Shown: positions 10,811 through 24,195, numbered from the stretch's first letter. The stretch: 64,000 bases of DNA from Acephala macrosclerotiorum (GCA_014904845.1 MU119350.1:62001-126000); one strand, 5' to 3'. Numbers and translations: made by a program. The notes: a model not told the origin generated them from the sequence alone.

Positions 10811-12461
10811 TTACAAAACGTATCGGAAGTCCTCGTTCTGCATGTCAGAAAGATCCTCATCGATGGTATGAAGGCCCAGGCGTCCGCTGCCATGCATTCT
10901 ATCTCGCTTTGCATTCTCTCTGCGAAGAAGAAGATATGTTACGGCGGCTATGACCACCACACAACACAGACAAACACAGCTTCCTTCAAACCCAGCATGG
11001 TATTCTGGCCCAGGAGAGGCACCGAAGATCTCAGGACCAATGACATTGCCAACGCAATATCCAACAAAAGTAGTTGCACTGATCGTAGCTTTTTCTGCTT
11101 TGGGTCAGCATCTTCTCCATCGGAGGAACACATATTTATCACTTACTCGTATGTCCTGCGACATTTGAAGCAGCGAGAGAAACAGCTAGTCCACCTGCAG
11201 CAACCTGAACAGCCATGAGGAAGATGCCCGCGAACAAAAGCCCTCGATCATTTCGCGGTCCTAGCCAGCAAATAAATGCCCCAGCAATTGAAATCAGCGC
11301 GAAGGCCATGATGACAAAATACCGAACATTGTTCACTTTGCGTGTGACATAACCACCAAGAAGGATTGCAAGTGCAGTAATGGTGCCGATGGGGCAGGTC
11401 AACGCCAGAGAATCGAAGTGACTGAAACCGAAACCGTTAATGACAACGGTCCCAAAGGTGCCGATTGCACCTGAGGGAACTCCAGTGAGCAGAATGATCA
11501 ACGTGCAGCTGTAGAGCTTAATATCGCGGAAAGCTTCAAAGAATTGTGCCTTGTTGAAAGTGTGACTGATCGTTCCGGCATTGTTTCGTTCTAAGCGACG
11601 AACAGCAATTGCTCTCTCGGCCTCCGTGAGACCTTTGGTCGTCAATGGACTGTCAGGGAGGCAAAAGAAGAGGACAAAGGACCAGAGGACTGTGACCGAG
11701 CCCAGAATAAGGAAGAGCGGCTTCCAAGTAGCAAGCGAGCCGTGAATTTGACCAAGTCCATAGTTGATGAGGGGACTGATGGTTGTAGCCACGCCAACAC
11801 AGCTGTACCATAGACCAGTCCGGAGTGCCTGCTCTTCCCGAGTCCACCAAAAGGTCACGAGAACTGTGAATGCTGGAGCAACAGCAGACTCCAGGAAGCC
11901 GAGAAAGAAGCGATTGACCATGATGCCAGCATAGTTGTAGCATCCTGCTCTGCTCAAGACCACCGCACCCCAGAAGAAAGTGGAGAGAGATAGGACTCGA
12001 GATGTCGAGTAGCGTTGAGTTAGGAACATCACAGGGTAGGTTCCACAGAGATATCCAATGTAGAAGATCATTGATGCGTTAGAGTATTTCTTGTTATTAG
12101 TGATGGCAGCTCCGTTGGCCTCGTGGCCGATGACTGTCGTGAGTCCCAGATCAGTGTTGAAGCCAAACTGTGTTGCAGCACTTATGATGCCCTTGTCGTA
12201 GGATTGCAACGTGTAGGTGACCATCATGAGAGGAATGATCCTGTTGTTTGTCAGCAAAGAATTTTGTTGCCATCTTAGGACATTGATGCCTTACCAAAAA
12301 TCAAGTTTGCGTACAAGCCGCTTCTCTGCTGCATGATCGATGGTCTCAGCGCCTCCATCTTTCGCGATATCAAGCTCATCAGCCCTTTCAATCTCCTCCA
12401 ATCTCTTCTTTTCTGTCATCTCCTGGGAGGCAAGGCCTCCATTGATATCGTCGAGTTCCAT
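10811..12461 (-). CDS. MFS transporter, allantoate permease (Dal5) / anion:cation symporter type
   Basis: Exons 12461..12295, 12240..11147 and 11094..10811 (54- and 52-bp introns, both in frame) give 514 aa. A charged cytosolic N-terminus of about 55 residues ends in KLDFWIIPLMM, the usual Dal5-family start of TM1. The ACS-family signature is clear: YDKGIISAATQFG, IFYIGYLCGTYP, FFLGFLESAVAPAFT, FWWTREEQALRTGLWYS and FCLPDSPLTTKGLTEAER. About twelve hydrophobic segments are present, and the last exon adds NVIGPEIFGASPGPEYHAGF plus the final TM and a cytosolic tail. Members import carboxylate-containing solutes such as allantoate, nicotinate or pantothenate; the substrate is not determinable here. 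Confidence 0.92.
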
Positions 12462-13075
12462 GATGATGCGCCAACAGGAGGTGTTCAGTTGGACCAGTTT
12501 GTCGAGCTGTGGAGCCGGCGAGTTGTCGGAACGCTAGTTTTTATCACAATATTCTCGAATTCTCACAACTCTTTATACCCTCACATTTAAACCCCAGACT
12601 TCATCCGGGTCATTCCGGATTAGGATAGCTTCTCCTCACAGTTGTCTGAAGGTCGTCAGCTCCCCATGGGCCATAGTAAACTAAGTGCATTTGTCCCCAT
12701 TGTTGTGGAATAATCCTGTGCTGATGCAGAAAAGTACGAGGGTTTGGGAACATTCAAGTGCTGAGGATGTAGTGTTCCCTGCCTGTGTGGCGCAGTGGCA
12801 ACCCGATTGGCCTCTCCTCTATTTGCCGTAAGTTTACCGAGATAGCCGAACTAGCCTATGGGTCAATGAGGTCCGGCAACTCCGGTCAACTACCACAATC
12901 CATCCTGGAAATCAACTCTATCCAGATATGTTCCGAAATTATCTTCAAATCCAATATCAATCTGCGGGGGAAATCGTGGGGAGTTGGAGAACAATATTGA
13001 TAAGACGATAAAGACGGAGCTTCTCTCCACTTCTCTACCGCGGCAAATTCTCTCCTTTTGTTGCCGTTCGACTCC
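12462..13075. other. Divergent intergenic region, transporter and Zn2Cys6 gene
   Basis: The transporter gene and the Zn2Cys6 regulator gene are divergently transcribed from this 614-bp region, so a shared regulatory region is possible. No specific operator was recognised. Confidence 0.4.
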
Positions 13076-15641
13076 ATGGCAAACACTTCTGGTCTTGTCC
13101 CAGTCCTCAACCGAGTACCAAAAAGCAAAAGTCCCAGCAAAGGTACTCCGCGTGTGCGGGCTCGCGTTGCTTGCAGAGGCTGCAATCACCGCAAGGTCCG
13201 CTGTGATGTGACCCGAACTGGTATCCCATGCTCGAATTGTGTCTACGAAGCTGCCACATGCGAAGTGTTGCCACGGAAGAAGCACCGACCTCGCAGGTCC
13301 CGAATAGCTGTGCAGTCCACGACTCAACATGATCACGATAGTTCTGAGCGTCCATATACTCCAGTAACACCAGCGTCCATCACCCAAGACAGCCGAGGTA
13401 CAAACCACAACAAAAGCGATCTTCAAGTTGACAGGACTACTATCAATTCCCCTCGGAATGGAGCGAACTCGGTTTCACAGCTTGGGGCTAGAGGGCAAAG
13501 ACCTTTAAACCCAGGTAGTGACAGTGGCAAAGATCGCTCTGCTTCAATAGATGCAGAAGACGCGTTACCGGATGACAGCTCTCTATCTTACATCGGTATA
13601 TCATCCTCTCCAGAAGATCAAAATTTGAATTAATGTATACCAGGCGACAGACGAGGTCCACGATTCTTCGTTTATGATCTTTGTCATCCAGAGGCTCCCC
13701 AAGATGCTATACCCAAGTTGCTGCCAAGACAATCTAATGTTTCTTGGAAGTCCCATGAAATAGAATATCTGCGTCACCAAGGGGCATTCGATACGCTCTC
13801 AGATGATGATGTTTGCGACGACCTGATCCGTTGCTACTTCCACCATGTTCATTTCTTCCTTCCAGTAGTTGATGCGGCAACCTTCCTGGCTGAATACGAC
13901 AACGGTCGTCGGAATATTAGTTTGTTATTATTCTGGAGCATGCTCCTAGCAGCTGCAAATGTCAGTCGATCCTTCTGCCACAAGCATCAAAATCTAACTT
14001 GCTGACTCTTGCGATCTTTCGAGTTTGTCGAAGCAGATGTATTACAACGTGCTGGGTTCTCGTCGAGGAAAGCTATGAAGACTGCCTTCTATGAGCGTGC
14101 GAAGGTAAATTAAGCCCTTCAAGTACACTCGCAGCAGCTAATCTGTTTCAGTGTTTATATGATCTCGACCATGGCACCGATAAATTAGTGCTGATTCAGT
14201 CTGTGATGTTGATGGGTTTCTGGTACACCGACCCTCAAGATCATACAGGAGCCTGGTACTGGATTGGCGTTGCCATCACTCTCTCCCAAGCACTAGGTCT
14301 CCATCGATGCCCTCAGTTGGACAATCGCAGTCAGCGACTGCTTGATAAACAACAGCCCCTCATTCGTCGCATTTGGTGGTCTTGTGTAGTCAGAGATCGA
14401 TGGCTTTCACTAGCCAAGGGTCGACCACTGCGAATACATCATGATGACTGTGACGTACCTATGCCTGGTACTGCAGACATACTCAACGATCTTGATACTG
14501 TCCCAAAACGGACGAGAGATAAATTCGTTCCTCCCGAGTCGGAAATCCTAGCAAAAATGTGGATTAATCTTGTTAGAATCAGCGATAACCTTGGAAAGAT
14601 ACTGCGCGTTCATTATCATGTCGACGGTCCGAAGGTAACAGATGAAGATATCCAGAACTCAGCCGATGAGCTTCGCGATTGCCTCACACACGTGGTCATA
14701 AAACATGATACAAGCACCCTTGTACATCTTCACGTACATCATGTCGAGTTATTTTATGAGTAAGCCTTCCAATAAATCTCCAGACGTCAGAATCATGGTT
14801 GATGAATCGTACCTAGAGCTACTGTTGCCGTCCTCTTCCGTCCATACGTCTTAAGCGGGCCTTCTGAATCACAAAGTTACGCATTCGAGCAAGCCCATGT
14901 TGCTGCATCTGGCACCAACAGTATCCTAGAGAAGATCATAGGACTTAATGCAGTTCATCTTCTGAAACCAATGGTGTAAGTAATCCCTCTTACTTTATTC
15001 AGACACAGACTGACCTTCATGCTCCTACCTACAGCATTACCTCGTTAATTCCTGCCATGCAGATCCACCTCTTCGATTGCAAGTCCACGAGCCCTCTCCG
15101 TCGCGGACTTGGCAAAAATAAGCTCAACCTCTGCATGCTTGTTCTTTCACAGCTTCGAGATACGTACTGGAGCGCGAGTGTAATTTATCGTCTCTTCGAG
15201 CGTGCACAAACCATGCTTGAGAAATCCAAATCCAGCTCTGGTCTCCCTGCTCAAGCCAGGCAAGCAACCAACTCCTCTCATTCTACAGCGGCCAGTCCCA
15301 ATAGCAGCAGCAACGATGCTAATAATCAGCGTCAACATTGTCAACGAGATCAACAACAACAACAACATCACCAGAGCACAAATGAATCCGAGCCAGGAAT
15401 ACCACATGCAAATCTTTTGATGGACGAGTCAGTGATGCAAGGCTCCTATTGGCTGAACGAGTCTGGCTCTCCATGCTTCAGTAACGTTGACCAGTTGCTG
15501 AGTCCTGGGTTTTATATCCCTGAGAACACTTTTCAGTCTTTCATGACGGGGTATGACAATGGCAATGGTATGGGAGGTGGTTACGATCAGATTTTACCAA
15601 CTTCAAATGGGGTCCACCTTGATTTGTTGTATAATGTTTGA
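13076..15641 (+). CDS. Zn(II)2Cys6 transcription factor with fungal-specific TF domain
   Basis: Six exons (13076..13595, 13644..13960, 14024..14104, 14152..14759, 14817..14975, 15035..15641) give 763 aa. An N-terminal binuclear zinc cluster (CRGCNHRKVRC, then CSNC and a final C, residues about 28-58) is followed by a basic stretch RKKHRPRRSR. The middle region carries fungal_trans features: DDLIRCYFHHVHFFLPVVD, LIQSVMLMGFWY, RRIWWSCVVRDRWLSLAKGRP. A Gln/Asn-rich linker containing QQQQQ lies near residue 670. The layout recalls the cutinase-factor CTF1 / FarA-FarB group, but that is a family-level impression only. It is divergent from the Dal5-type transporter gene, which could be a target; this is inference. 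Confidence 0.88.
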
Positions 15642-16310
15642 ACATGCGAGAATTGTTATCACAGTCAAGTCTTAATTAATTACTTGAAGTTACAAGCTCT
15701 TGCGAAGTTCTACTCCAGCCTCTTTCTTTGGATACTGTTTCTGAAGCCCTGCCAAATTTGGTGAACAATCCAATCTAACGAGAGACCAAAGATTTCCAAT
15801 CAGCAGCTTGACCATAGTTTCTGTAATTGATGATCTCCACATCTCTAGGTCCCACAACTTTGGTTGAAGTTCCGAGCGAAGTTCTCGGCTCAATCTCAAT
15901 CTTTGGGGGCGACTGCGCCCAAAACTTGAAAATGCCGAAACAGCCGGCCAAACGTAGAACGCTAGATCGAACTAAACAGTCCGTTGAGTCTTTGGTAACT
16001 TTTCCACACGTGGAGGATCCCTGCCCGGAAGCAAATCCGGGGTAAATACGAAAGTGGCTTGGAAATCTACCTTTTTGGTGGGGTTGCTGACGACTATGAT
16101 GCTATCGGAACTTGTCTTCCTTTGAATCCATTTTTATAAGATTAAATTTCTCGTAAGCACGTCTCCGACGACGTACAATGGAATCCGCGGATGAGGGAAG
16201 AGCGATGCAATCAAAAGACCTGGGAAGTCCGCTTTCCCTAGGCTCCTTCCTGATGTGTAACAGCACCCTTTTGACTCTCCACAACTCAAAAATCGTACTC
16301 GCGTCTTCCA
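15642..16310. other. Intergenic
   Basis: 3' flank of the Zn2Cys6 gene and promoter of the feruloyl esterase gene. No further gene seen. Confidence 0.35.
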
Positions 16311-17382
16311 ATGCCTCTAGCGATACCAAGATCTCGGCTGGCGGTGGCTGTCGTCCTTGCTTCATACTTCATCCTCGCTGAAGCATACACAACACCGGGA
16401 AGCCTTCCTGGCTCAGCATATGCAGGTTGTGGCAAGTTGCTACCCAAGGGACAAACTCTTGGATCAGTCACCAACGTCTCAATTGCAAGTGGAGGACTTC
16501 AACGCAGCTATCTCATCTCCATCCCACCGAGATACAATGCATTCATACCCGCGCCATTGATTCTTTCATACCATGGGGGGAATAGAGATGCATTGTCTCA
16601 GCTGCAGTTGGATCAATTGACGAACCCCGAATTCAATACTGTTTCTATGGTTGTGTATCCTCAGGGGATTGCTGTAGGTTTATTTCACCCTCTTTCAGCT
16701 TTGATCGAACTATACTGACGCAGCTTAGGGAAAATGGCAAGGTGTACCAGGAGTTACGGTCGATGACGTCCAATTCACAACCGACATCCTCAACCAAATC
16801 GAAAGCCTCCACTGCATTAATCCGAGCCGCATTACTGCCACAGGGAAATCGGATGGTGCTGGGTTCTGCAACGTTCTTGCATGCGACCCAGTGCTTTCGA
16901 AGCGAATGGCAGCATTTGCTCCGGTCTCGGGAGCGTACTACATCGATACACTTTCTTGCAATGCCTCGACAGTTGCGATTCCATGCTCTGCTGGAAGAAA
17001 AGATATTCCAATGCTTGCCTTTCATGGAGGAAACGATACCACGATTCCATACTTGGGAGGCGAACGACAGGACGAATGTCTTCCGACGATTCCACACTTT
17101 ATCCAAGACTGGGCTATTCGAGATGGACTGGGTGTCAGCAACGTGATCACACCAGTTGCAGTCGACACCGTGAAGTATTCTTTTGGCCGTGGGTTAGAGA
17201 CGGGCTTAGTGGGATTGTATTATGAGTCGAACATTGGACATGACTGGCCGAGTACGCAGCCAAATTCTGACAATACGGCGGTTGGACATCATGTTGCGAA
17301 TTACAATGCTACACCAATAATTTTGGATTTCTTTGAATCACACCCCTTGAGTGTTTTGGAGACTCTTGGGGAGGCTTTCTGA
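16311..17382 (+). CDS. Secreted feruloyl esterase C-type hydrolase
   Basis: Two exons (16311..16673, 16729..17382) with a 55-bp phase-0 intron encode 338 aa. A signal peptide ends near AEAYTTPG. Next comes AGCGKLLPKGQ, then an alpha/beta-hydrolase core: ILSYHGGNRDA (oxyanion region), GKSDGAGFCNVLAC (nucleophile Ser), LAFHGGNDTTIPY (acid Asp) and NIGHDWPS (His). This order and spacing match fungal feruloyl esterase C / LpqC-type esterases, which release ferulic acid from arabinoxylan. With the tannase-like and GH92 remnants nearby it belongs to a plant-polymer or wall-modifying neighbourhood. Confidence 0.88.
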
Positions 17383-17948
17383 AAGTGTTTGGAGGTTGGG
17401 GAACATTTTGGCAAAGAAATTGGGGAGAGAGTGCAAAGGACAATGCAGGATTTCTAAATAACAGAGCCATGATACATCACTTGATTCCAAAGCTTACTAT
17501 TCTCCTATATTAATCTTCATAGACACAATTCCAAAGATATTCTGATGCTGCTAAACTCGGCTGCTTGATCCGATGCCTGCTCTCTGGGGTCGTCAACCCC
17601 GCGAAGGAAGGGACATCTACGTGACGCTACAGAGCCATTTGCCACGAATCGAACGCTCGTCCAGCCTACGCCCTGCATGAATATGCAGAACTTTCCCAGG
17701 TAATTAGTGAAAGAGGGGGCGATAGTCAGTCGGTGGACTGAGAAAGTCCCGCTCTTGCGGTTCGGTAAACTTCTCCTTCAAGTGGCTCCCTCCTAAATTG
17801 CCGAGGATGCCCACTTCCGATAACAAGAACCCCTTCTAATCCTGCGTGCTTTCAAGGCTAAGGAACGTGATGAAGTGATAATCTTGGCTTGTTGTATTCT
17901 TACATGCTGTTCTTCAATAGTATTTTTCAACTGTTCACTACGGCCAAG
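17383..17948. other. Intergenic
   Basis: Between the esterase gene and the next hydrolase gene, both on the + strand. An in-frame upstream ATG at 17904 could extend the next protein by 15 residues. Confidence 0.35.
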
Positions 17949-19041
17949 ATGGAACCGCGATTCTCACTGCCGGACAGCACGCCTCGATCTAGTAAACGAG
18001 AGTTGGTTATCGGAGGGGTTAGGATATATATCTATGGACTCGATGAGTTGAAACGAACTTCAGGAGTGGAGATAGGAGTACTTTACCTCGCTCATATGCG
18101 AACGCGAACGTATCTGGTCACCGAGGCGATTGCGCATGAAGTTCTGCATCAGTACAGAAGTGATGGAAGGAAGAAGAGATACGAGCTCATTGCTATTACT
18201 ATGGACATGAGAAATCATGGAGAGCGCGAGGTGAGCATATCGTTGAGAGTATCGAGGATATATCTAACTTTGGCCTTTGCAGGTTAGCCGAGAAGCCAAC
18301 CTCACCTGGAAGGATGGCAATGAAAATCATGCGTAAGTCTATCACTCTAGCACACTATCTCGTCTATTTAGCAAGGGCTTTATTCACAATCGTTATAGGA
18401 TGGATCTGCTTTCCACCATCTCTGGCTCAGCGCAAGACTTCAAGCTCATTCTCGACTATCTACCTACCTACTTTCCGCAATTCACTCACTTCCACAATAT
18501 CATGCTCGGAATCTCTCTAGGAGCACACACTTCCTATCGCTTAGCTTCACTAGTACCGGGCCAAATAGAGGGGTTTGCTATCGTTGTTGGTTGTCCGAAC
18601 ATTTCATCTCTTCTTCTCACTCGCTTAGGAATAGATCCGGCATCTTTGGGGACGACGATGGCAGAACTCGGAGAAGTGCCATACGACGAACTGGAAAAGA
18701 TCATGAACAAGGAGCAAAGAAGGAGATGGCCAGGAGCCCTCTCAAGGTCTATTCGGGAAGGTGATCGGATAGTGTATGAAGAGTTCCCGACGGATGTGCC
18801 GATGCTAATATGCAATGGGAAGCAAGACTCCTTGGTTCCAACGTTTCATACTGCTGATTGGCTTGCGAAGAGACGAGAGAATGGAATAATGGACGAAGAG
18901 TTGGTGAGGTTCTTTGTTCAGGATAACACTGGACATAGCTGTACGAAAGAGATGGTGGCGATGATTTCACGTTGGATAGGGACGATTTTTGAGTCTGAGA
19001 TTGTGCCTCTTCCACCTGTACTGACGGAATCGCGCTTGTAG
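17949..19041 (+). CDS. Alpha/beta-hydrolase fold protein
   Basis: Exons 17949..18230, 18283..18332 (50 bp) and 18399..19041 give 324 aa. The catalytic layout is visible: MLGISLGAHTSYRLA (GxSxG nucleophile), MLICNGKQDSLVP (acid region) and DNTGHSC (His). The N-terminal part has ITMDMRNHGER, the usual segment after strand 4. No signal peptide follows the chosen start, so it is probably cytosolic. An ATG 45 bp upstream is also in frame. The substrate class cannot be told from sequence. Confidence 0.8.
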
Positions 19042-19302
19042 GGACGAGATAGAGAGATGATGGATGGGACTCATAGAAGCGAATATCAATACTGCATTAC
19101 AATTGCAATTCGACTCGAAGATTTTAAGATTTGGTGGAAGAGTACTCGCAGTGCCCCAGCCATAGACTTGCATCCAAAAGGTTGAAGCTGACATTACTCC
19201 TGAGCGCCATCCGGAATCCCATATTCGATCCCAAACTTGGATTCAAGTGTGGACCATGCTAACAAGATTTGTTAGTCTTGACCACTTTCAAGTAAGGCTT
19301 TC

Positions 19303-19889
19303 CTACGAATTGATCGTCGTCTCCCTGGCATCAGGGTTATGAGGATCCATTCTGCCATCCTCAATCTTCTCCACCAAACACGCAGTTCCGTACGCACACA
19401 CTTGAGAGAATGTTGCAACCTATCCAACATCAGCTCTCTCTCACTTGTTCCGCACGTGGCACGTGCTGCTCCAAAGCATGGACTCACCTCTCCCTGATCA
19501 AACCTCAACGCAATGATCGCATTCCCACCCCTAGCCATACATTCTCCTACCAACCTTTCAAGCGCCTTATCTCGACTGTTATACATCAAGTTCGTAAAGT
19601 ACCGAATCTCTCCCCCAACACTACTTCTCAAGAAGGCCCCAATATCAGCACCCCAATTCCTCGAACGAACTGTGATCCCATAGACGGTGCCGAGAATCTT
19701 GACGACACGGTATCCTGGGAGATCATTCATTGTGCTTGTGATGACCCCATGAGTGTCCGTGAAGCAGGCGGGGACATCGATGGCATCGTTCGGATCCTCG
19801 AGCTTGGATTTTCCTTTATCTGCTTTAGGGTCTTTATTGTGGGACATGTCGGCTTCTGAATCCTTCCCTGTGGTGAAGGAGAATTTCAT
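19303..19889 (-). CDS. YbjQ/UPF0145 (DUF74) family protein
   Basis: Exons 19889..19488 and 19419..19303 (68-bp intron, phase 0) encode 172 aa. After a charged N-terminal extension of about 45 residues comes the YbjQ-type core: MNDLPGYRVVKILGTVYGITVRS, GADIGAFLRSSVGGEI, ARGGNAIIALRFD and, after the intron, SQVCAYGTACLVE. The bacterial family forms small beta-rich pentamers once annotated as heavy-metal-binding; the function in fungi is unknown. The splice is required, because the unspliced frame loses the conserved AYGTA ending. Confidence 0.85.
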
Positions 19890-21954
19890 GAGTATCGTAA
19901 GACCTTACAAGTACGATTTATTCAAGTTGAAGTTCTCTCTACTCGTGTGAGATCAACTTGTGTTTCGAACTTTCGCCGAGTTGATGGACTTTTTCAGATC
20001 CTGAGATGGTATGCTTCGTCTCTGGATATAGAGACTTTATGTTTGGATGTGGATCGACAAGATGAAAGTCATACAACTATCAGCTGTGGTGTTTGCAAGT
20101 TTATGGCGCAACCTTTGACCGATGCTGACCGAGACGGTCACGTGTGTACATATTTCCTTTCCTGGAAACTCATACGAAGATGCTTGCCCATATCACGATA
20201 TCTCACAGCTGCTTCGAAGCATGCCTCTTGTTTGCCGTGTCTGTCTGGTGGTGGTTGACGTTGTTATTTTTGGTCGACGTGCGGGAGTATCTCCCTTGGC
20301 CGTCCTTTCCCGCTCAAGATAAATTCCGATTCGTTCACATAGAACGCCACTTCCTTTTCGAGATCGTATCCGTTCGATTTGTTTGGTGCAGGTTCGACAT
20401 GAATTATTGATCTTGGAGGAGATTGTTAAGTTCCGTCGAGGGGTGAGTTTATTGCTTTTCGAGGGGAGAGAGGTACAGACAAGTCGCCAGACTTGAGATG
20501 ATATGCCAAACTTCAGCTTGGCTTCAAATGAGTTATGCTAAGTTGACATCGAGTCCGTGCTTAGAGTGACCTTAGGGACTTTCATCCCCCAAAATCTGTG
20601 AACGTTAGTAAAAGTTCTTGACCTTCCATCTGACAACTTACCAGTATCTCTCGGTGGAATCGGCCTCGGTCGTGGCGCTCTATCATTGTTGCGTTTTGAC
20701 GAAAGCTTTCCAAAGAGGTCCGAAACTCTCACCATCTTGATGTTTATCAAGAAACTTGACGAGGAAGTTGTGTCTTGAAAGGTACAAGAAACTGTCACAT
20801 GTTCCTGTCTATGTATCTTCAACTGATGAAAGTTCGATAGAAGCGCCCCAAGAGGATTAAACATCAGATATACCCGAAAGGAACCCATCGACTCTCAGGT
20901 AAGTTACCCAGGCAATCCTTGTATTGCCACATCTCCCTCCCGACGAACACCTCCTGCCTAGACACATACCAACCTCCATTTTTCAGCTGTCTTAAACTCG
21001 AAACATGCTTTCTTGCCCTTTTCTGGCCAAGGGAATATTCATCCATATCAAGGTTCATCTCCGGCCCATATTGGACCTTCAGCCCCCAATCGACGCGGCA
21101 AATTTGGGACGACACTTCTTTTAAGCCTATCAAATTCACTGTGCCCCTTTTTCTTCCTAGAAATAGCACATCGAACTATTCTTTCCTGTCTCAAGATGCT
21201 GAACATCAATAACTTTCGGAAACTTCAACTCGTCAGGAAGCTTCTGAGTCCTCTCATTGTCGTCAAAGGCCAGTGCCGCGTCTGCAGCCCAATCTTCGAG
21301 CCCAAAATCCAAGCCTAAAGGTACGGATGATGGACAACCTGATTAAGCGCCAGGAACGAAGGCCCGGGACGACAAAACCATGTGGCTGGGTCCAACCCAC
21401 CTATCACACACCACTTATCGTTTACATGCTTCCTCTCCAAGCCCAAGCCAAGCCATGATCCGCCTTGGATCTCGCCTCCTGATCCTTTGTGCAGAAGGTG
21501 GGGGCCGTTTCAGCCCTGCTTGCCCTTTCGCCTTTTTTATATTTAGATGCGCCCAATGACGGGGAGGTTTTGCTGACGTGGGATGCCGTACCTCGGTAAA
21601 GTGAAACGGAAAAGGGAGTGAAAGGGAAGGGGGAGCGGGTGGTGTGGAAGGGGGATAAAAATAGGTTCAGCCGGCCCAAATGGAGACCTGTTTTGGTGTC
21701 ACGTGGATGAGTATCAATGCATGCGAGTGATACGAGACATGACCGGCAGCTAGCGATGTGCAACAAACCACGTTGATGGGAATTGCTCGACCACTTCCTT
21801 GGGATGAAGAATGTTTTGGAAACTTGGAATGATTGCGATGACCAGTGAGGGATGCAAAAGTGGGGAGGGATGGTGAGAATGCGCGAATTGAAGGAGTATA
21901 TTGATGTGATAGTACTGAGTACTTCAAAAAGCTGGATAGAGACTTTCAAACATC
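19890..21954. other. Intergenic, about 2 kb, with one doubtful short gene
   Basis: Apart from the possible 35-residue spliced ORF at 20582..20735, only scattered short ORFs without protein character are seen. A G/A-rich stretch at 21600-21660 lies within the region. Confidence 0.35.
20582..20735 (-). CDS. Possible very short spliced ORF
   Basis: An ATG at 20735 opens a basic peptide (MVRVSDLFGKLSSKRNN, then PRPRPIPPRDT). It runs to a strong donor (GTAAGT) and a CACAG acceptor 46 bp on; the second exon adds four residues before TGA (20582..20584). The 35-aa product has no known family. The good splice signals are the only support, and it could equally be part of a longer unrecognised transcript. 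Confidence 0.22.
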
Positions 21955-24195
21955 TTACAAACCATCATACACTTTTCGAAACAAATCGAAATGTTCCTTT
22001 CGATAGGCAATACTGCCCTTCATATCTCGAACTCCTCTCGCTCTGAAATCCAACACCACTTTTCGCATGTTCATCGCCAGGCCAATTAGTTCCTCATCAC
22101 CGGCTAGTAGATCCTGGTTAGGCTTGTCGTTGAAATCGAGGAGGAGGGGGTTAGAGGAGCGGAAAAGAGCGAAGTGAGTTGAGAGCATTAGTTTCAATTG
22201 ATGATATTGGAGCGAGGGGTGTTCGGTCGCTGGAGGGAAATTAATTTGAGCCCGGCTCAAGCACAAGAGTGACTGGGGAATGGGAAGCTTACCAATACTA
22301 TTGAATCTCTGAGCAATGTTTGAGAGATGACTGCTGCTCAAACAAAGCATCCGAAGTAATTGCCAGAACACGAGAGCGACAGGATAGATCTGTTCTCGTG
22401 CAAGATATCCCAGCGAGCGAAAGACGATTCGTTGAAGCATATTGTAGAGACTCTTTTCAGCAAGTTTCAGCCGCTGATAGAGGATTGTGTCGATGGATGC
22501 CTGGATGGTGCGGTATTGGGATGCAGCTTGGCCGTTTGAAGGTGTGTACTTTACGCCGGCGCGGAGGATGAAGGCGATTGATGCTGCTCGAAGCATAGCT
22601 GCCACGAGTTCAGACTGTGACCACAAGTCAGTTGGCACGTTGGGGTCTGAATCTTAGGACTTACTTCAGGCAAGCCTTTCTTAACATAGGCGGTCCCAAG
22701 AATGACTGCTGCAGTGGTAGGATAGAACTTTGGGCCAGCAGCGTGAACAAACTTGGATGTATACTCCACGGCCCACTGCTCGATCTCTGTACCTAGGTTC
22801 TCGTGATCTTCGAGGACAAAAACGGATGGATGCCCACCATCGTTATCTGCGATCTTCTTCGTCGAGTGTTGTGTCTTTCGAATAGCAGCCCTCTCAGCCG
22901 CGCTGAAGCTGTCTAAGGGGTTTGCGCAAGCTCGCAATTTGATGGTGTGAGATATCCTTCCTATGCCGTCGATGGTTACGAAGCATGCTCCAGGAGATCG
23001 CGAACGTTGTGGAACTAATAAATTGAAAGATAGGTATCGTTTCGTGGATGAGTGCTCGAAATCTATAGCCATTGTCAGTAGGCAGAAGTCATCCCTAGGG
23101 CAACATTCTTACATGGGTGTATAAATTTCCCAGTGAACGGGCTTTCTCGCTGACACTTCAATTCGTGAAGGCCACGCCCATTCTTCAAGCAGGAGGTGCA
23201 AGGAGTACCAGTTGAGCACTAGATGGGTATCAGCTCGTGTCTCCTCATAGTAGGGTGTCAGTCCAACTCACAGTTCTCTTGCGAAACCGACATTGATGAC
23301 ACGCTCCAGCCTTTCGTACATCCTGTGCGGCTTTCCTCACAGCACCATCAAGCTTCTTCCGTTTCTTAACAGTCGTCAACGCACCAGGCGCATTCTCAAA
23401 CACCCCAACGTATTCTGCGAGTTCTGTCTGGGGGACAGCTTGCCTGCTTTTCTTCGCGGGAGGTGGACCAGGAGATGTATGTCTTTTCTTTGAAAACGGT
23501 ATATCTATTTCAATGTGGGATATGGGAGTCTCAGGTGTGGTTTTGTTGTTCATTGACCAGTCCAGAGCAAGGCTTGCTGATAGAACGTTCGGTACTGTAT
23601 CTGAGGCGGGTCGGGAGGTGGCAGACGTCCTGGGAGTGAAACCCATCCAATCTGAATCCAACGACTTGTGTTGAGTCTCGGAATTTAATGGAGAGATGCT
23701 AGCAGATCTTGCATTCCCCGAGATCCCCCCTAAGTTCGTAGAGATGTATGTTTGTCCATTCCTTAGTTGTGGTGATTGTATCTGGAACTGGTTGAGATAT
23801 TCAGGTCTGGCGACGTTTGGAAGTTCGTTGGGAGATACAGCGTGGAGATATTGGGAGCTCGCGTTGGTACTACCATCAGTTCTGCTGTCTGCGAAGCCTT
23901 GTGTCCATGCGTCCGATGCACCAGTACCAGTACAGTAGCCAAATGGGTAGGGCCATGGCTCATTCACGACCTTCGGGTCCTCATGCGACCAATCCGGGAA
24001 TCCATTCCAAGAGTCCAATTGCGCCGGAAGCCAGAGTTGAGTCGTCGTAACGTCCACAGTATCGAAAGGCGCATCGATGAAGTGTTCCGTTGATGGTGAT
24101 GAGCTTGATACGTCGTCGTGACTGCTCTGAGAGCTCTCGTCCTTTCCCAGTCCCCTCATGGGAAACTGTCGCATCATTGCCTCCATTCCGAACAA
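21955..24195 (-). CDS. Zn(II)2Cys6 transcription factor with internal zinc cluster
   Basis: Five exons (24195..23272, 23218..23113, 23062..22665, 22614..22293, 22229..21955; introns 50-63 bp) encode 674 aa. The zinc cluster is reconstituted only by splicing: CHQCRFRKR at the end of exon 1 joins TCSTGTPCTSCLKNG in exon 2, with the last Cys in LKC. It sits near residues 297-335, after a long Ser/Thr/Pro-rich region with a basic KKRKKLDGAVRKAAQ segment just before it. The remainder is helical (VAAMLRAASIAFILRAG, AQRFNSI, LKLMLSTHFALF). Internal placement of the cluster is less common than N-terminal. The target pathway is unknown. Confidence 0.82.
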
